Shown one piece after another: positions 12,030 through 23,330 of a DNA stretch of 64,000 nucleotides. Numbering within the stretch: the stretch's first letter is position 1; each line of letters opens with the position of its first letter. The notes beneath the pieces are model-generated. The model ran no database searches, was not told the DNA's origin, and worked only from the letters and a program-made list of their open reading frames with translations. A program made the position numbers and the translations under genes. Source of the stretch: Suillus spraguei (taxonomy: Eukaryota > Basidiomycota > Agaricomycetes > Boletales > Suillaceae); the NCBI GenBank assembly GCA_016800925.1, contig JABCPU010000003.1, positions 124,001 to 188,000 on the forward strand, written 5' to 3'.

Positions 12030-12069
12030 CTATGCCTCACGGTGGAATCGTCACCCCCGAAAGTCGTCA
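12030..12069 (+). repeat. Left 40-bp terminal inverted repeat of the pogo-type element
   Basis: This is the exact reverse complement of 13588-13627. It is bordered on the outside by TA. Confidence 0.92.
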
Positions 12070-12153
12070 GTCACACTTTTGTCACAGCAGTTCACTGCTG
12101 CCGCTTTCAAATTCCGCTCGGCAACGCCTAAAAAAATTGTTACAGGTCAAAAA

Positions 12154-13337
12154 TTATGATTGGTTGGTGTGACGTGGAGTATTGTAGGGGATGTGGTTGT
12201 AATTATAATGGCTGTATGGTGCAGGAAATACTTCATGAGAATGAGAACTATGTGGTCCATGATGAGGCAAATGAACTTGATGCTGGTGTGAAGTAAAATG
12301 TCCGGAAAATTGCTGAGATGCTGGTATGTTGCTGCGAGTTGGATGTACAGGAGGATTGTAAGGTATTTCATGGCGTGGATCAGGACTATTTATGTTAGAA
12401 TCATTAGGATGTTCGCGAGAAGAATAATGAGAGCTATTGGCAGGTAGTGCTGGAATGGGTGGAATTTCAATGGGTGCAGCGCTGATGGTAGTTGAATTGT
12501 CAGTTGCTGATGTGGCGTTTCTCGCGCGCGTTCTGCCATTGCCAAACAGAGCTGAAAATCGTGGGTTGTTGGCCAGATGAGCATTAGGTGGGTCGGCAAT
12601 GTACTCCTTGATTCTTGAAGTGAGAGTTGCAACGGTACTCGATAATTGTTACAAGCTCTAGGTTATCACTGTGCGTCCGGTACCGATTCACATCCTCTCT
12701 AGCAAAGATGAACTTGCTTCCATCATTCTTCCTTCCACCCCCATCTGATTACCCTTTTCATCCATATTCCAATGATGCTCTGGCGGAATGCCCTTATATT
12801 TGACCTCGAGCTGCTTCCGCATGTCAAAGAACTCCCCAATCGTAGCCTTGTTGAAGTTCTGGCTGCGCTTGGGATCTAGCCCACGTGGTTTTGACATACA
12901 AAGAGCAGGGTGCCGGCGTAGAAAGCCATAGTGCCAGTTGTGTCCTGGATAATGACCAGTGAGATCAAAAACCTGAGCACGTAACTGCTTTGGGTGAAGA
13001 GGCTTGGCCATTGATGAATTAAGGTTGCACCAGTCGAGAATGGTCTGCTCTTGTGCAGGCGTGAGGATCTGCTGACCTACATGTGCCTCGCGACGTGGTT
13101 TATGTTCCCCTGAGTACCGTTCACCCAAAGTTGTGCGAGGTATCTAGTTTGATAAAATCATGAGAGTTATTAAAACAGTGACTCGGAGAGGGCAAAATAC
13201 TAGCTTACATTATTGGCCAATGCGGCTTCTTTGATGGTCTTGTAGACCTTGGTTGTAATCCCCTGGATGGCAGTCTGGATCCGCTGCTCATAAGTGGGAT
13301 CACGCGACTCTCGTGATTTGCCTTTTGGGCGAACCAT
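12154..13337 (-). pseudogene. Broken pogo-type transposase (HTH plus truncated DDE domain)
   Basis: The start is at 13337. Exon 1 (13337-13209) and exon 2 (from 13143) are joined by a GT-AG intron and encode a psq/CENP-B-type helix-turn-helix N-terminus, followed by the conserved IPPEHHWNMDEKG motif that carries the first catalytic Asp. Right after this a run of five G (12738-12742) replaces the six needed to keep frame, so the native frame stops early. Reading on in the shifted frame gives the expected GGRKNDGSKFIFAREDVNRY-type block up to about VTIIE. There the sequence jumps to a proline/histidine-rich C-terminal tail ending at 12154. The middle of the catalytic domain is therefore deleted. 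Confidence 0.75.
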
Positions 13338-13587
13338 GCCTGAATGTGTCAGCTCACTGAAAAGTCGTCACAGCCAGTCAACAGCCAGTGGTAGTATTTT
13401 TTAGAACTCCGCCACGGCAGCGCTCGGCTGGCTGTCACCAGCGTGACTTTGACGGCTTTCAATGAACTTCACCGTTTCTTAATAAAAATTGATCGTTCAA
13501 CCTCGCAATGAAAGGTGCATGATAGAAACATCGACTCAAGTTCTGAATTGTGTGTAGAGGTAAGAATTGAGTGAGATATTTAGGTCG

Positions 13588-13627
13588 TGACGACTTTCGG
13601 GGGTGACGATTCCACCGTGAGGCATAG
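13588..13627 (-). repeat. Right 40-bp terminal inverted repeat of the pogo-type element
   Basis: This is the exact reverse complement of 12030-12069, followed by TA at 13628-13629. Confidence 0.92.
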
Positions 13628-14297
13628 TATTGTGTACCGTGAGGCCTTATGTAGTTTCTCTCCGGCCTTAGTCAATTGCATATTCGATGAATCGATGTCT
13701 GTAGACGTGTCTACAATAACAGGTGCTGATCTGAGGACCACTGCATAGAGTACTTATCTACAGTAATTTAGAATGCACTCGCGATCAAGAAAAATATTGC
13801 AAGCAGAGACCTATTAGCATTCTTTGCTGTCGGGGCATATCCGACTGTGTCTAAAATTTTAATCAAGGCAATCACTGTTCACCAAGGTGGAACACATGTC
13901 CACATCAAACTTTCTCTGTTTGAAGCCGTTCCGTCTTGGTATGGTTTATGCTTCGCAGGCATAAATTAGTACTATTTTTTTCATCACAACAACATATATT
14001 TCTTGCAGCCGAAGCTCCTGCACACGCATTAGATAACTGAAGGTTAATCAAACTTCAATTTTTCGAACAGTCGCAAGTCGCACGAGGGAAGCTACTGACT
14101 TTACTAGGAAGGTTCTGAGAAGCAGAAGCCTTGGAAGTAGAGCACGGTGATCTGGCTTTCCATATGATGCCGTATCACGCAAGTTCCTTTTGGAGCATTA
14201 TAGAAGCAACTTATAGACCCGAGAGAACCTCATCAAACCTCAGAGAGCGCACACCCAGAGACATAGACCCAATTCACAGTGTGAAGGCACATCTTAA
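13628..14297. other. Intergenic, no recognisable gene
   Basis: No reading frame with recognisable similarity was found. Beside the transposon end, a second CCGTGAGGC word appears at about 13637, as if a few bases of the element end were duplicated. Confidence 0.4.
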
Positions 14298-14600
14298 TCA
14301 AAACCCGTACGGCTGGAGGCGCCTAATGCACCTTGGTTGAGGTAAGCCCCAATCCTCCGCTGGCACTGTAGGGTATGGGAATTGTCCGACTTGGTCAACG
14401 GTATATTGTGCTTCCGTGAAATTAGTAAGGTTTTGTGAGTTCGAGTCCGTGGAGATGGAAGTGGATGCTCTGACCTTCGGGCATTGATGGGCCAAGTAGA
14501 AAGATAGCACATTTCCCGGAAGTGAATAATGGTCAACCCGGTCAACACACGAAGACTTCTACCTCCGGACCGCAGGGAGGTCGACATTTGATCCAGGCAC
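14298..14600 (-). pseudogene. Truncated duplicate of the last two exons of the neighbouring secreted-protein gene
   Basis: On the minus strand the fragment starts with an exon end reading WIKCRPPCGPE, followed by a GT-type donor and a short intron. It then continues as EMCYLSTWPI and ends PKCIRRL-like (QPRCIRRLQPYGF) before a stop. The intact gene at 15464-17467 has WIKCQPACGPE, EMCYLPTWPL and CIRRLAPYGF at the same places. The middle of the last exon is diverged and shifts frame, and nothing matching the upstream exons was seen. It is a partial tandem duplication that has decayed. Confidence 0.7.
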
Positions 14601-15035
14601 ACTTACACTTGGCAAATCAGGTGCTTCCCTCCATACGCGCAATTACCTATGATATAGTGACCCAAAGAGAGTGGTTCGATCCATGGTCAGACCGTTCCCT
14701 CTAATACATTCCAGAAATTGTTCCTCTCGATCCGTTTGCCTCGCCTGCACGAATGCCAACCTTATTGTGAACGATCCTGCAACAAGCGTTGTGGATGCCG
14801 AGACACTCGCGTTGGCAGAAGATGTGCAAGGATCCAACTGGCAAGATGAAATGAATAAGAGGCAATGCCTAAATTTTGTACCGAGAAAACTGAAAGTTTA
14901 TGTTGAATAATTACACAAATAATTTGGCTCTTTCAAAGTGTTAGAAGTTGCACTGTCATAAATAACTGACACACGACGCTGGCATGATAGGAGAATGCTG
15001 ATAATAACGCCAAGGGCCGCCAGCAGAGCCCACTA

Positions 15036-15104
15036 CGGTTTTTTAGCTGCAGAAGTTCTTCATTGCATTCGAACTGAAGAACTTCTGCAGCTGAAAAAAA
15101 ACCG
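15036..15104. repeat. Long hairpin: 17-bp perfect core, about 25-bp stem, 14-nt loop
   Basis: AGCTGCAGAAGTTCTTC at 15045-15061 is mirrored by its exact reverse complement at 15076-15092. The flanks extend the stem as CGG plus a T-run on the left and an A-run plus CCG on the right. It is intergenic. Confidence 0.85.
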
Positions 15105-15463
15105 CAGCACACTATGCGGTACAAATACACGATTGAGTGATTATCAAACTGCAGGTTGTTACGGATACAATTGAACGGCTTTGCTGGGTCGTACTATGAA
15201 CGAGTTCACCTTTCTTAAAACAATCAGAGTCGCACCCCTCGAATCTTCGCGATAAGTTCCGTCTATTGTTACAGACTAAGAAGAGGAAATATTCTCTACA
15301 AACGACCAGTTAGACATATTCACGTCCAGAAACCATGATGCTCTAGCGCTATCCTGTGCGAAATAATATTTATCAGCAACACCCACCCGACTCGGAGGGG
15401 ACTGGGACTAATAGAAAAAAGTACGACTCACAAATGTAACAACGATGTGAAGGTCCATCACGA

Positions 15464-17467
15464 TCAAAATCCGTACGGCGCGAGGCGCCTAATGCACTTC
15501 GGTTGAGGCTTCCTGAATTCCTCCATCGGCGTCTCAAAGGAGACAAATGCATCATCAGCAAGATCATTGACTTCTGCTGGTGCACCCATGGCGTTCGGCG
15601 GGCCCCGCGGTGGACGTGGATACATTGGGCCGCGGCTATGGAGGGGCCAAGTAGGAAGATAGCACATTTCCTGGAAGTAGATCATGCTCAGTCCAGTGGG
15701 CCAAGAAAGAAGTTATGTAGATACTACCTCTGGGCCGCAGGCAGGTTGGCATTTAATCCATATGCTCCAGTCTAACCAAGACATCAACTCCTTGATGTCC
15801 TGTCTCCAATCAACCATGATTTCAAAAGCAATATTAGACTCATTGAGTTCCATAGGGAAAAGGATGTCGACTCCGTTCATAGCACCAACAGCCCACATGT
15901 TCGTAGTGACACGGCAGATTTCTCTCGTTGTGTCCTCAACGGCTTTGAACAACAAGCGTTCCGAAGGCGTCATCAAGGGTATTTTTTTTACCATCGCAGT
16001 GGTGTGTGTGGTGGCACATAACTTGAAAATTGGGGATGCCCAGTGCGACAGGTGTAGGCCTGGAGTACCTGCGCTGGGGACAACGGTAGAATCCAATAGA
16101 TATGGTGCAAGCATGACGCGGAGCTGAGTCTGCACGAGCTTTGCTCGCTGAAGGAGTTCTTGTGGGTCTGACGAGGTGAAATTAAGGAGATATTGCATCA
16201 ACTCGAGCCGATCCGCATATCGATCAACGATGACGTGGGTGAGGGTCTTCCAGTCGATGCCGCTTCCTGGGTCTGGTCGACTGATGACTTCGGTAAGCTT
16301 TCTCTTTACTTGCGATATGTCCTCTGGCGAGATTCCGAGCACGCGATGGTGCCACCGTTCAAGACCTGCGCGGACTGGGACGAGGGAAGGTGCCAGTGCG
16401 ATGTCATACAGTGAGACAAAACCGGTCAGGTCGAGCACAATACGAGAATCTCCTGGGTAGCGATTATGCCACGAGCCGCAGTGCATGACTTCGAACATAT
16501 GGATCCCTGCGCCCAAAGAGATATAGCATCAGTCATATCGGAATACTGGAAGATAATACTGACAAGCGGAGTGATCGAGTGAATGATGAGGAGGGATTGA
16601 CCGGTGGTCCCTTGGCAAGGTGAGATTTACGAAAGATACTACCTCGACGCCGGCTGTAAAATCACACAACATAACTTCACTATATATCCATCAAGTCGGA
16701 AGTGTGATACAGTATCAAAGGTATGCGCACAAGCTCATTCCCATCCTAGAAATCTGGGAATTAGTGGTGTGATATGTAGTGTAGAATCACATCTAATCTC
16801 ACGAAAGCATCGATTCTGAACTCCTTTCCCCATGTACAAAGATTATTAATCTTGTCACTTTCATCGAAGGATCGCTCGGGTCGTGGTTCTCCCCATGCTA
16901 TTATGTCCTGCGTATCCATTGTACCCTCGGATAGCTTAGCAGCACTATTTCCATCAAAGTACAATACTTTGAGAGGTCGCGTTGCTGCCAGTGTAAGGTG
17001 CCAGCCACTGCCATTTCCACGAGAGAAATAAAGAGAATGCTCTGGGTCTGTAGCGGTCCATTCGGGTCCACTGGGTATCATGTGTGAGCCGTTGGTACCG
17101 TGATGGAGCAAAGTGCCGAGAGGAATTACGCCTGGTATTATATTGTGGCCTACGAAGGGGTGAACTAAGTTGCAACTTCAGTAACGTAGCAACACGCACC
17201 GTTACGATATCGTGTATTCGGCCAGTGCTGCAGTAATGAATGGACAGTGTCGAAGATCAAGTTCCCTGTCGCATTCTCGGGGGGATATTGGTCAAACCTC
17301 CATTGATCGCCGTTGGAGCTATCACTGCATGGCTGGTCAGGGTTCAAGTTGATGATATTCAAGGGTTGAGCGCCAGTTTCTCCAGTAGTGCTGATGGGAA
17401 ACTGGTCATGTAGTGCTAGAGCTGCTGAGCCTAAGCTCAGAGCTGCTACAAGGAACTGATAGCGCAT
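15464..17467 (-). CDS. Conserved secreted protein of unknown function
   Basis: The gene starts at 17467 with a clear signal peptide (MRYQFLVAALSLGSAALA) followed by HDQFPIS. Recognisable exons are 17467 to about 17201, a second down to about 16810, an internal stretch near 16690-16650, a long exon ending near 15735 and a last exon ending at 15464. Conserved blocks include GWHLTLAATRPLKVLYFDG, MHCGSWHNRYPGDSRIVLD, LAPSLVPVRAGLERWHHRV, WIKCQPACGPE and EMCYLPTWPL. The N-terminal half resembles a beta-sandwich cell-surface protein; Asn-glycosylation motifs are present. I recognise it as a protein type widespread in Agaricomycetes but know of no function. The middle exon borders (about 16520-16810) did not resolve cleanly and could hide a frame problem. 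A decayed partial copy sits downstream at 14298-14600. Confidence 0.6.
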
Positions 17468-20400
17468 AAAAATCAATCTTGGTGCTGTGGCAAGCTGACA
17501 GCTTTGCCAAGGAAAACGTTTCAGACGGTGACTCGAACACAATCACAATAGAGAGGCCCAAAGCTTGACGGTCCATGGAAGTACTTATGAATTGCCAGAC
17601 TCATTCGGTTGGATCAGTTCCAACACGATGCATGAGGTATCAGATTCAACTCAGGCTATGACTCTGATAGGAATCCTAGGATTCACTGCTGCAAGAAGTT
17701 GGCCGGATGAAGGATTATGAATCGTGCTGTGGGCAGAAGTCCGCTGGCAGAATCCGGCAGAAGTGTATCAGAGTTTGGACCCGTCGAAAAACTATCGTCG
17801 AACGATCCCTGTTTGGTATAGTCTCGGTCGAACCGCATTGGGCGAGGGACTTTGCCAACCGAAAGTTGAAAAAGCAACTACTCTATAGTACGAAAACCTT
17901 CCGGGAACAGGAAATCTCCAGATCAATTCTCAAGTTGAAACTTTCAGTTCTGCATTTCTCGTGAGTTGAGAATGGGGAAATAAATAACAACAGTGAAGGG
18001 CATCTCCACCAATCCATGAGTGCACTAGTGACTGAAGTTGTAAGCGTTCGTAATTAGTCGATGTTGTGTGACATATCGTGACATAACGTGACCTCCTGCT
18101 GACCGTCTAGTTACCAAAACCGAAGTATGAATCTATTGTCGCTTTGCTCCAAGGATTTCCTCTCTGCGTACACAGGCCCCTAATTATTCCCTCGAATCTC
18201 AGTCTTATCAGGTTTAGCTGAGGTGGCAGGTGCATCTCTAGTCTTTGGAACCTTCTGCAAGCATTGTTTGTAGGGCGCTGGTTTCTCCCGTGGCTTGCGG
18301 GTCTGGACACGCATGTTTGAGGTAAAAGAAGACAAATTTTTGACGCTTGTATTCACTTTAGGTAGCTGTTACTACATTAAAGCAGGTACCTGGCGCCGCC
18401 CCGAGCATGATTTGACCCTCCAAACGAGGCTCTGATAACGTATAAAATAGTTGAAAGGCTTATGCGTTATGCGTTATACTTGCATATTACCTGCGTCCCA
18501 CTGTGGGACCCACCAAAAGTAAGAGAATTATGCGTTATTATGTCATGCATTATGAGCAAGTGTACTGTACGTCAGACTCAGACTGGTCACGAGTCTAGCT
18601 TCAGCCGGGAGTGAAGGGGTAGACAATGAGCGCTTGGGCGCAAATTTAAAATCCATCTTGCGCTCCACCTGCCCTTATTGAATGTGAGGGTCTTTTCTCA
18701 TTCACGAACTGGTATAAAAACTTATTCAGAAACTCAGTCAGACATGGTCACCTCGACAATAAAATTATGTCGATGCTCATTAATATATCATTCCACGGGT
18801 TCTCTGATTAGTATGATGATGCAATATAATGACAGGGTAGCTTGTTCCACGAGCCCAACGCGGACGGTAGTGTCATAAGCAATGCAACATTACCCAAAAT
18901 CATAATTACGGCGATAATGTGTAAGCCTACGCACAATTCGTGAAAGCCACCAGGAGGACGAGGCGCGAATGTCACAACTGCACAACACATGAAACTCAGG
19001 TGGACTGTCGCCTGTACGGTTGACTGTCAAAATAGTCACACAGTGCAACGCGAGACGGGGCTAGACCGACTCAGATGAACCCAGCGTCGCCATCAAAAAA
19101 TACAGAGAAATTCCAAAAAGGCTACATGTGAATGAGAATGAGGCAGAAATTGTAGGACGCCCCAGAGCCCAGGATGGATCCGCTCGAGAATGGAAGACTG
19201 TTTGGGTTCAGGAGAGACATAGAAGCTCAGGAGGCAATCAATCAAGAAAATCATCCTTCACTGATCAAGGAAATATTGGCTTGGCAGGAAGACAGATTCT
19301 TGGGAGGAGCGAAACATACAGCAGTGTGGAAACAAAAGTACTACGGGTTTGCGACAGGAAGATCATACATGAAACCCTCCTGTCTCAAGTCTAACTCCGC
19401 CGGGGCTGTATTAACAAAAAGAAAGGAATCAGTGTAGATAGTTCGAAAAAGAAGTCGGTCCTTGGAACAACATGAGAGCTTTGTTTCGAAAATGAACAGC
19501 CGCAAACGCATACTTACTGTACTCCTGGAAAAAGTTGCGAGACACGAGTCGAGGGGGTCCAGAACCACACATCAAGCCTCCAAATGATCTTAATATTGTC
19601 ACTGAAGATTGGGTACTAGATGGAGGTCGGGAGATTTTAGCGACGAAAGGAATTAATTAAGGAATAGTACTAGTGAGTCGGGGATTGAGTCACCGCTCCG
19701 AGTCGCCACCGCAACGATTGGTAAAGGGAACTCTCAAAATCTGCACGAGAATATGACCAACACCGTAACGTGCGCAAGAGCCGCATAAAGTACAATATTT
19801 GCTATGAAATGAGAGAGTGGACTATAACCAGGCACGGAATGATGATATATAAAGGAATCCACTGGCAATACGAGTATTATAAACCGTTGAAAGGGAGTCC
19901 ATAGAACTCAACGAAGTTCTCAGAGAAATGTCTCATCCGGCTTGGACTCATGAATTACTACGTGACGGCGACCCAGCGAACGCGCTCACTTGCGGTGAGC
20001 ATTTATAATTTAAATTTTTATTATGCAGTCCCTGATTGATGCGTGACCGTGTCAGCCATCATGTATATGTGGCTGGAACCAGCCGCGAGGTACTACAAGA
20101 AGCCAGTACCCATGGGTCTGATAGCACACGGCGGGTTATAGTTACCCCTATAACATATGCCAACCAATTATCTTTAGTGACCTTGGTTATATGCCGCCTA
20201 CCTGGACAAGGCCCAGGTGTCCCGACGGTCAACACAATCTTATCTCATTGCCAAGTATTGGCAGCGATTGGTATGTCTACATAAAAACTGACTTTCATTT
20301 ACCTTACATAACACTGACAGGTGCGCTGACGGGGTGGTACAATTTGGTGAGGTTACAGGGCCTCAGAGTGCAAGATATCTGAGTATGTTTTTTATATCTA

Positions 20401-22448
20401 ATTTGTCACTATTTATCTCACATTTCTTACAGCAAATAACGGCATCCAACGCGCACTGGTGCTTGGTTGCCCTCACTGTGATTGCAACCATCCTTGCCAG
20501 CTTGCCAGTATATTTTTTCTTGATACTTGCGCATATGGGTACAATTTACGTACGGATTGTGTTCACCGGTCTTTATGGGGCCGTACTTATATCCTTTGTT
20601 CTTTCCTCCGTGTACTCAAAGTTATCTACTTAGTAGGTGATTGTAGTACTGCCGCACCACCGGCAAAATCATAACTTATGCATTGAATGAATTATTCCCG
20701 CTACTGTAAGAGAGCACTTTCACTTCACCAAGCACTGGAATTCTGATTATCAAATCAACGTCTCTACCTCGTTTATTTGAAGTTCCTGCCACTGTCGATT
20801 TCAACTTCCCATCTGCTCAAACTATTCATTACGCATGGCATCGCCCAGTCTATGCTCCTCGCACACTGCAAGTCTGTCACTTCTTCCATACTTTCATCCC
20901 CTAATCACATAGTAGCCTAGAAGAACGATACATTAGACTTGAAAGTGGGTCACTCCACAGTAATTTTATATTTGTTTCGTGATCCTCACGCTCTATCTAC
21001 GGTCACCGGCGGAAATTGTCGACTCGAAGAGACGCTGGAATTCTCAAATATTGTGGGATGAGTTACTTGATTACGATCACGCAGATGAGTGATTCGGTGA
21101 TCGATTTCTTGTTCATGCACATTTCGTAGATCAATGGACAATGTCCGCCCTTGCCCATACCTGCATCCTGCCCACTTGCATCGGCCAACGGAACATTTCT
21201 TTACTTCTTCGACACCTGGCTCATCAACGCTCAATATTTCCCAAAGTAATATACGAAAGTCCACTTTGTCCTCGAGTTCAAATTCCACCTTTGGCACTCC
21301 CATTTCCTCATTGGCGCCTCACTATCTGTCATCCCTGTACAGATCATCCACCTTAACCCCGGCGGTCGTTCTTTTTCGTTTTGTTGCGCAGTACTACTGC
21401 GAAATCGAGCCGCACGCATGTTGCGGAAGGCCCGTTCAGATGATATTATTAATTTGTACTAGAACGTGTTTTGTGGTATGCATATACGTGCTAATGCCTA
21501 GTTGTGTATGGTCTTGTTAGGTCGTCGTTAGTTCGCCCAAGTCATTGAGTGCTTTTACTGATGTTTTGCCCCTATTTGCCCTCTTAACTGCCACTGTCAT
21601 GGTTGACGTTCAAGAATTGCTGGAGACTCTGCTTGCAATTTCACAAGAGTTATACCACAAGGGAGCCACAGTCGCGGATTTGTTCGATACCAGACGGGAT
21701 CCAAATAAGCATTTGTTAAAGAAATCAAAACGAACCGTGACTCTATTGGACGCGGTTGCAGCAATCTGCAATCTTCATTCAAGATGCTAGGCATCAAGCT
21801 ATCGTTGTGTCCATCACATTGAAACTAAATATCTGCGACCTTCATATCGCTGGTAATGATGGTGTCAGTGAAGAAACGCTTTCGCACCTCCGATTCAACC
21901 CAAATTCATACGTTTCTCCCTTGCCCAACCTTTGAAAGCAGGGACCGAGAAGTTAGTCACTACAACACCCTAAAAATGGCGAAACACGCTGTCTGGGGGA
22001 CAACCTTCTCTAAAGCATCTACACATGTTCCTGGCACAAGTTCAGGCAGCGTGTCATGAAGAGACGGACTCGGTTCCAAACTGAAGTCCTCCACGCAACC
22101 TTCCGAACTTAGCCAGTAGTACGTACAATTCGCAGTATGTTCAAATTCATGGGGGCACTCATGTGATCTGACATTTACTGAGGTATACTCGATACCAGGG
22201 ATGATGCGATACTGGGAAGGCCAAGGTTAGAGTGAATGTCTCACTTCATATGATTAATACCAAATTATTGTAGATTGAGTCACTTCGAGGACGAACGCAT
22301 CTTTCTCGATGAAAAGTCAAGTAATATACACAAAGCTCCATTCATTCACCTGTATTCAATATCTTGTGGCTTTTTGTCTGACTTCCGTCGTCGCCACAGT
22401 GACTACTTCATGCATACCTCGGTATCCAGGCACTGTCGGCTGGTCTCT
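17468..22448. other. Gene-poor stretch, no confident gene
   Basis: Short frames occur throughout, but none has recognisable domains or coherent exon structure. A frame at 19174-19437 (87 aa) and a cysteine-rich frame around 20440-20670 are the most protein-like and could be relics. An imperfect palindrome (GTCCCACTGTGGGAC) lies at about 18495. The region is AT-richer than the housekeeping block and sits between transposon relics, as is typical of decayed repeat DNA. Confidence 0.4.
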
Positions 22449-22925
22449 GCCAAGGCACCTCAGGCTCTCTTCCAACGTGCATTCCTTGAACTTGAAGCTA
22501 CCGGCATCCATGGAACTACGTAAGAATCATTTACATGACGCCGCATAGTGTGATTTACCCCCATCCTAGGTACAACTTAACCTTCAAGTGTGATCTTGAT
22601 ATTCGTCGCGATTTGTATGGTAACGTTATACTGTCGGGTGGTACTACCATATTCCCTGATATTGCTGACTGTATGGAGAAAGAGTTGACGTCACTGTCGC
22701 CTTCGAGCATGAGGGTTCGTGTCAACTTTTGTATACAGTCGTCATTCTCATTCGTCACCGCTTATGGGTCAAGATCGTTGCTCCTCCTGAGTAGAAATAT
22801 TCTGTATTGATTGGTGCGTCCATCTTCGCTTCGTTGTCCACTTTCCAGAATTTGTGGTGTTTAAAGCAAGAGTATGACGAGTCAGGCCTCAGGCCCTGGT
22901 ATTGTTCATCGCACTACGTGTCTCT
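22449..22925 (+). pseudogene. Actin pseudogene, C-terminal fragment
   Basis: The fragment reads like the last third of actin: [22 protein letters not shown], a 50-bp GT-AG intron (22520-22569), then [20 protein letters not shown], then a [12 protein letters not shown] block, and finally VKIVAPPE and [15 protein letters not shown]. Actin is normally invariant in these stretches, whereas this copy has many substitutions. It also carries an in-frame TAG after VAPPE and at least two frame changes, and nothing upstream matches the first two thirds of actin. Because an intron is kept at the position after HETT, it arose by DNA duplication and not by retroposition. Confidence 0.85.
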
Positions 22926-23330
22926 CGTTTTGTAACCGTACTCGTTCTCAATTACCGCAACAGAGTGCTTTTGAATATAATGGAAGAAGTAACTGTGTGT
23001 ATATGTATTAGAATGACATTGCTGTTGATTCCCAGTGATGCTTTGAAATGGCCGGAGGAGTCCTGCGGGTAGATGTGATACGTATTTTTATGTTAAATTG
23101 TTCAACAATAAAAGTTGAATGGACATTAATGGGTGTCGGTTATACGGTCTTATGTATGAAAAAACGAAAGTGTCGTAGAAGACGAATCGGATATAATAAA
23201 AGATCAACTACGATAAAGACCAACCAATAAGGCAATCTCTGTCAAGAGATGCCATACTACAGCGAAGAACAGTGTACAATACTAAGGTATGCAGACGTGT
23301 AAGAAATAGTAGACAGGTTAAATACATGAC
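22926..23330. other. Intergenic, no recognisable gene
   Basis: AT-rich sequence between the actin relic and the alanine-rich frame on the opposite strand. I see no conserved frame or repeat. Confidence 0.4.

Larger units (their letters stand above)
12030..13627. mobile_element. Internally deleted pogo/Fot1-type DNA transposon, 1,598 bp
   Basis: The ends are perfect inverted repeats of 40 bp, 12030-12069 and 13588-13627, starting CTATGCCTCACGGTGGAATC. TA flanks both ends (12028-12029 and 13628-13629), the target duplication expected for the Tc1/mariner-pogo superfamily. The only gene-like content is a broken transposase on the minus strand. Identical ends suggest a recent insertion. Because the transposase lacks most of its catalytic domain, this copy would depend on an intact relative elsewhere in the genome. 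Confidence 0.88.

Noticed and set aside
14385..14450. Possible tRNA (GGTCAACGGTA ... GAGTTCGAGTCC)
   Set aside because: The T-arm and acceptor arms do not pair, and the segment is part of the decayed duplicate exon.
14665..14695. GGTTCGATCC word resembling a tRNA T-loop
   Set aside because: No matching D-arm, anticodon arm or acceptor stem is found around it.
18490..18512. Short palindrome GTCCCACTGTGGGAC
   Set aside because: The arms are only six bases; it is not notable without copies elsewhere.
19128..19437. Candidate gene of about 87 codons
   Set aside because: No recognisable domain, splice sites or upstream signal; overlapping frames are equally long, so it is not supported.
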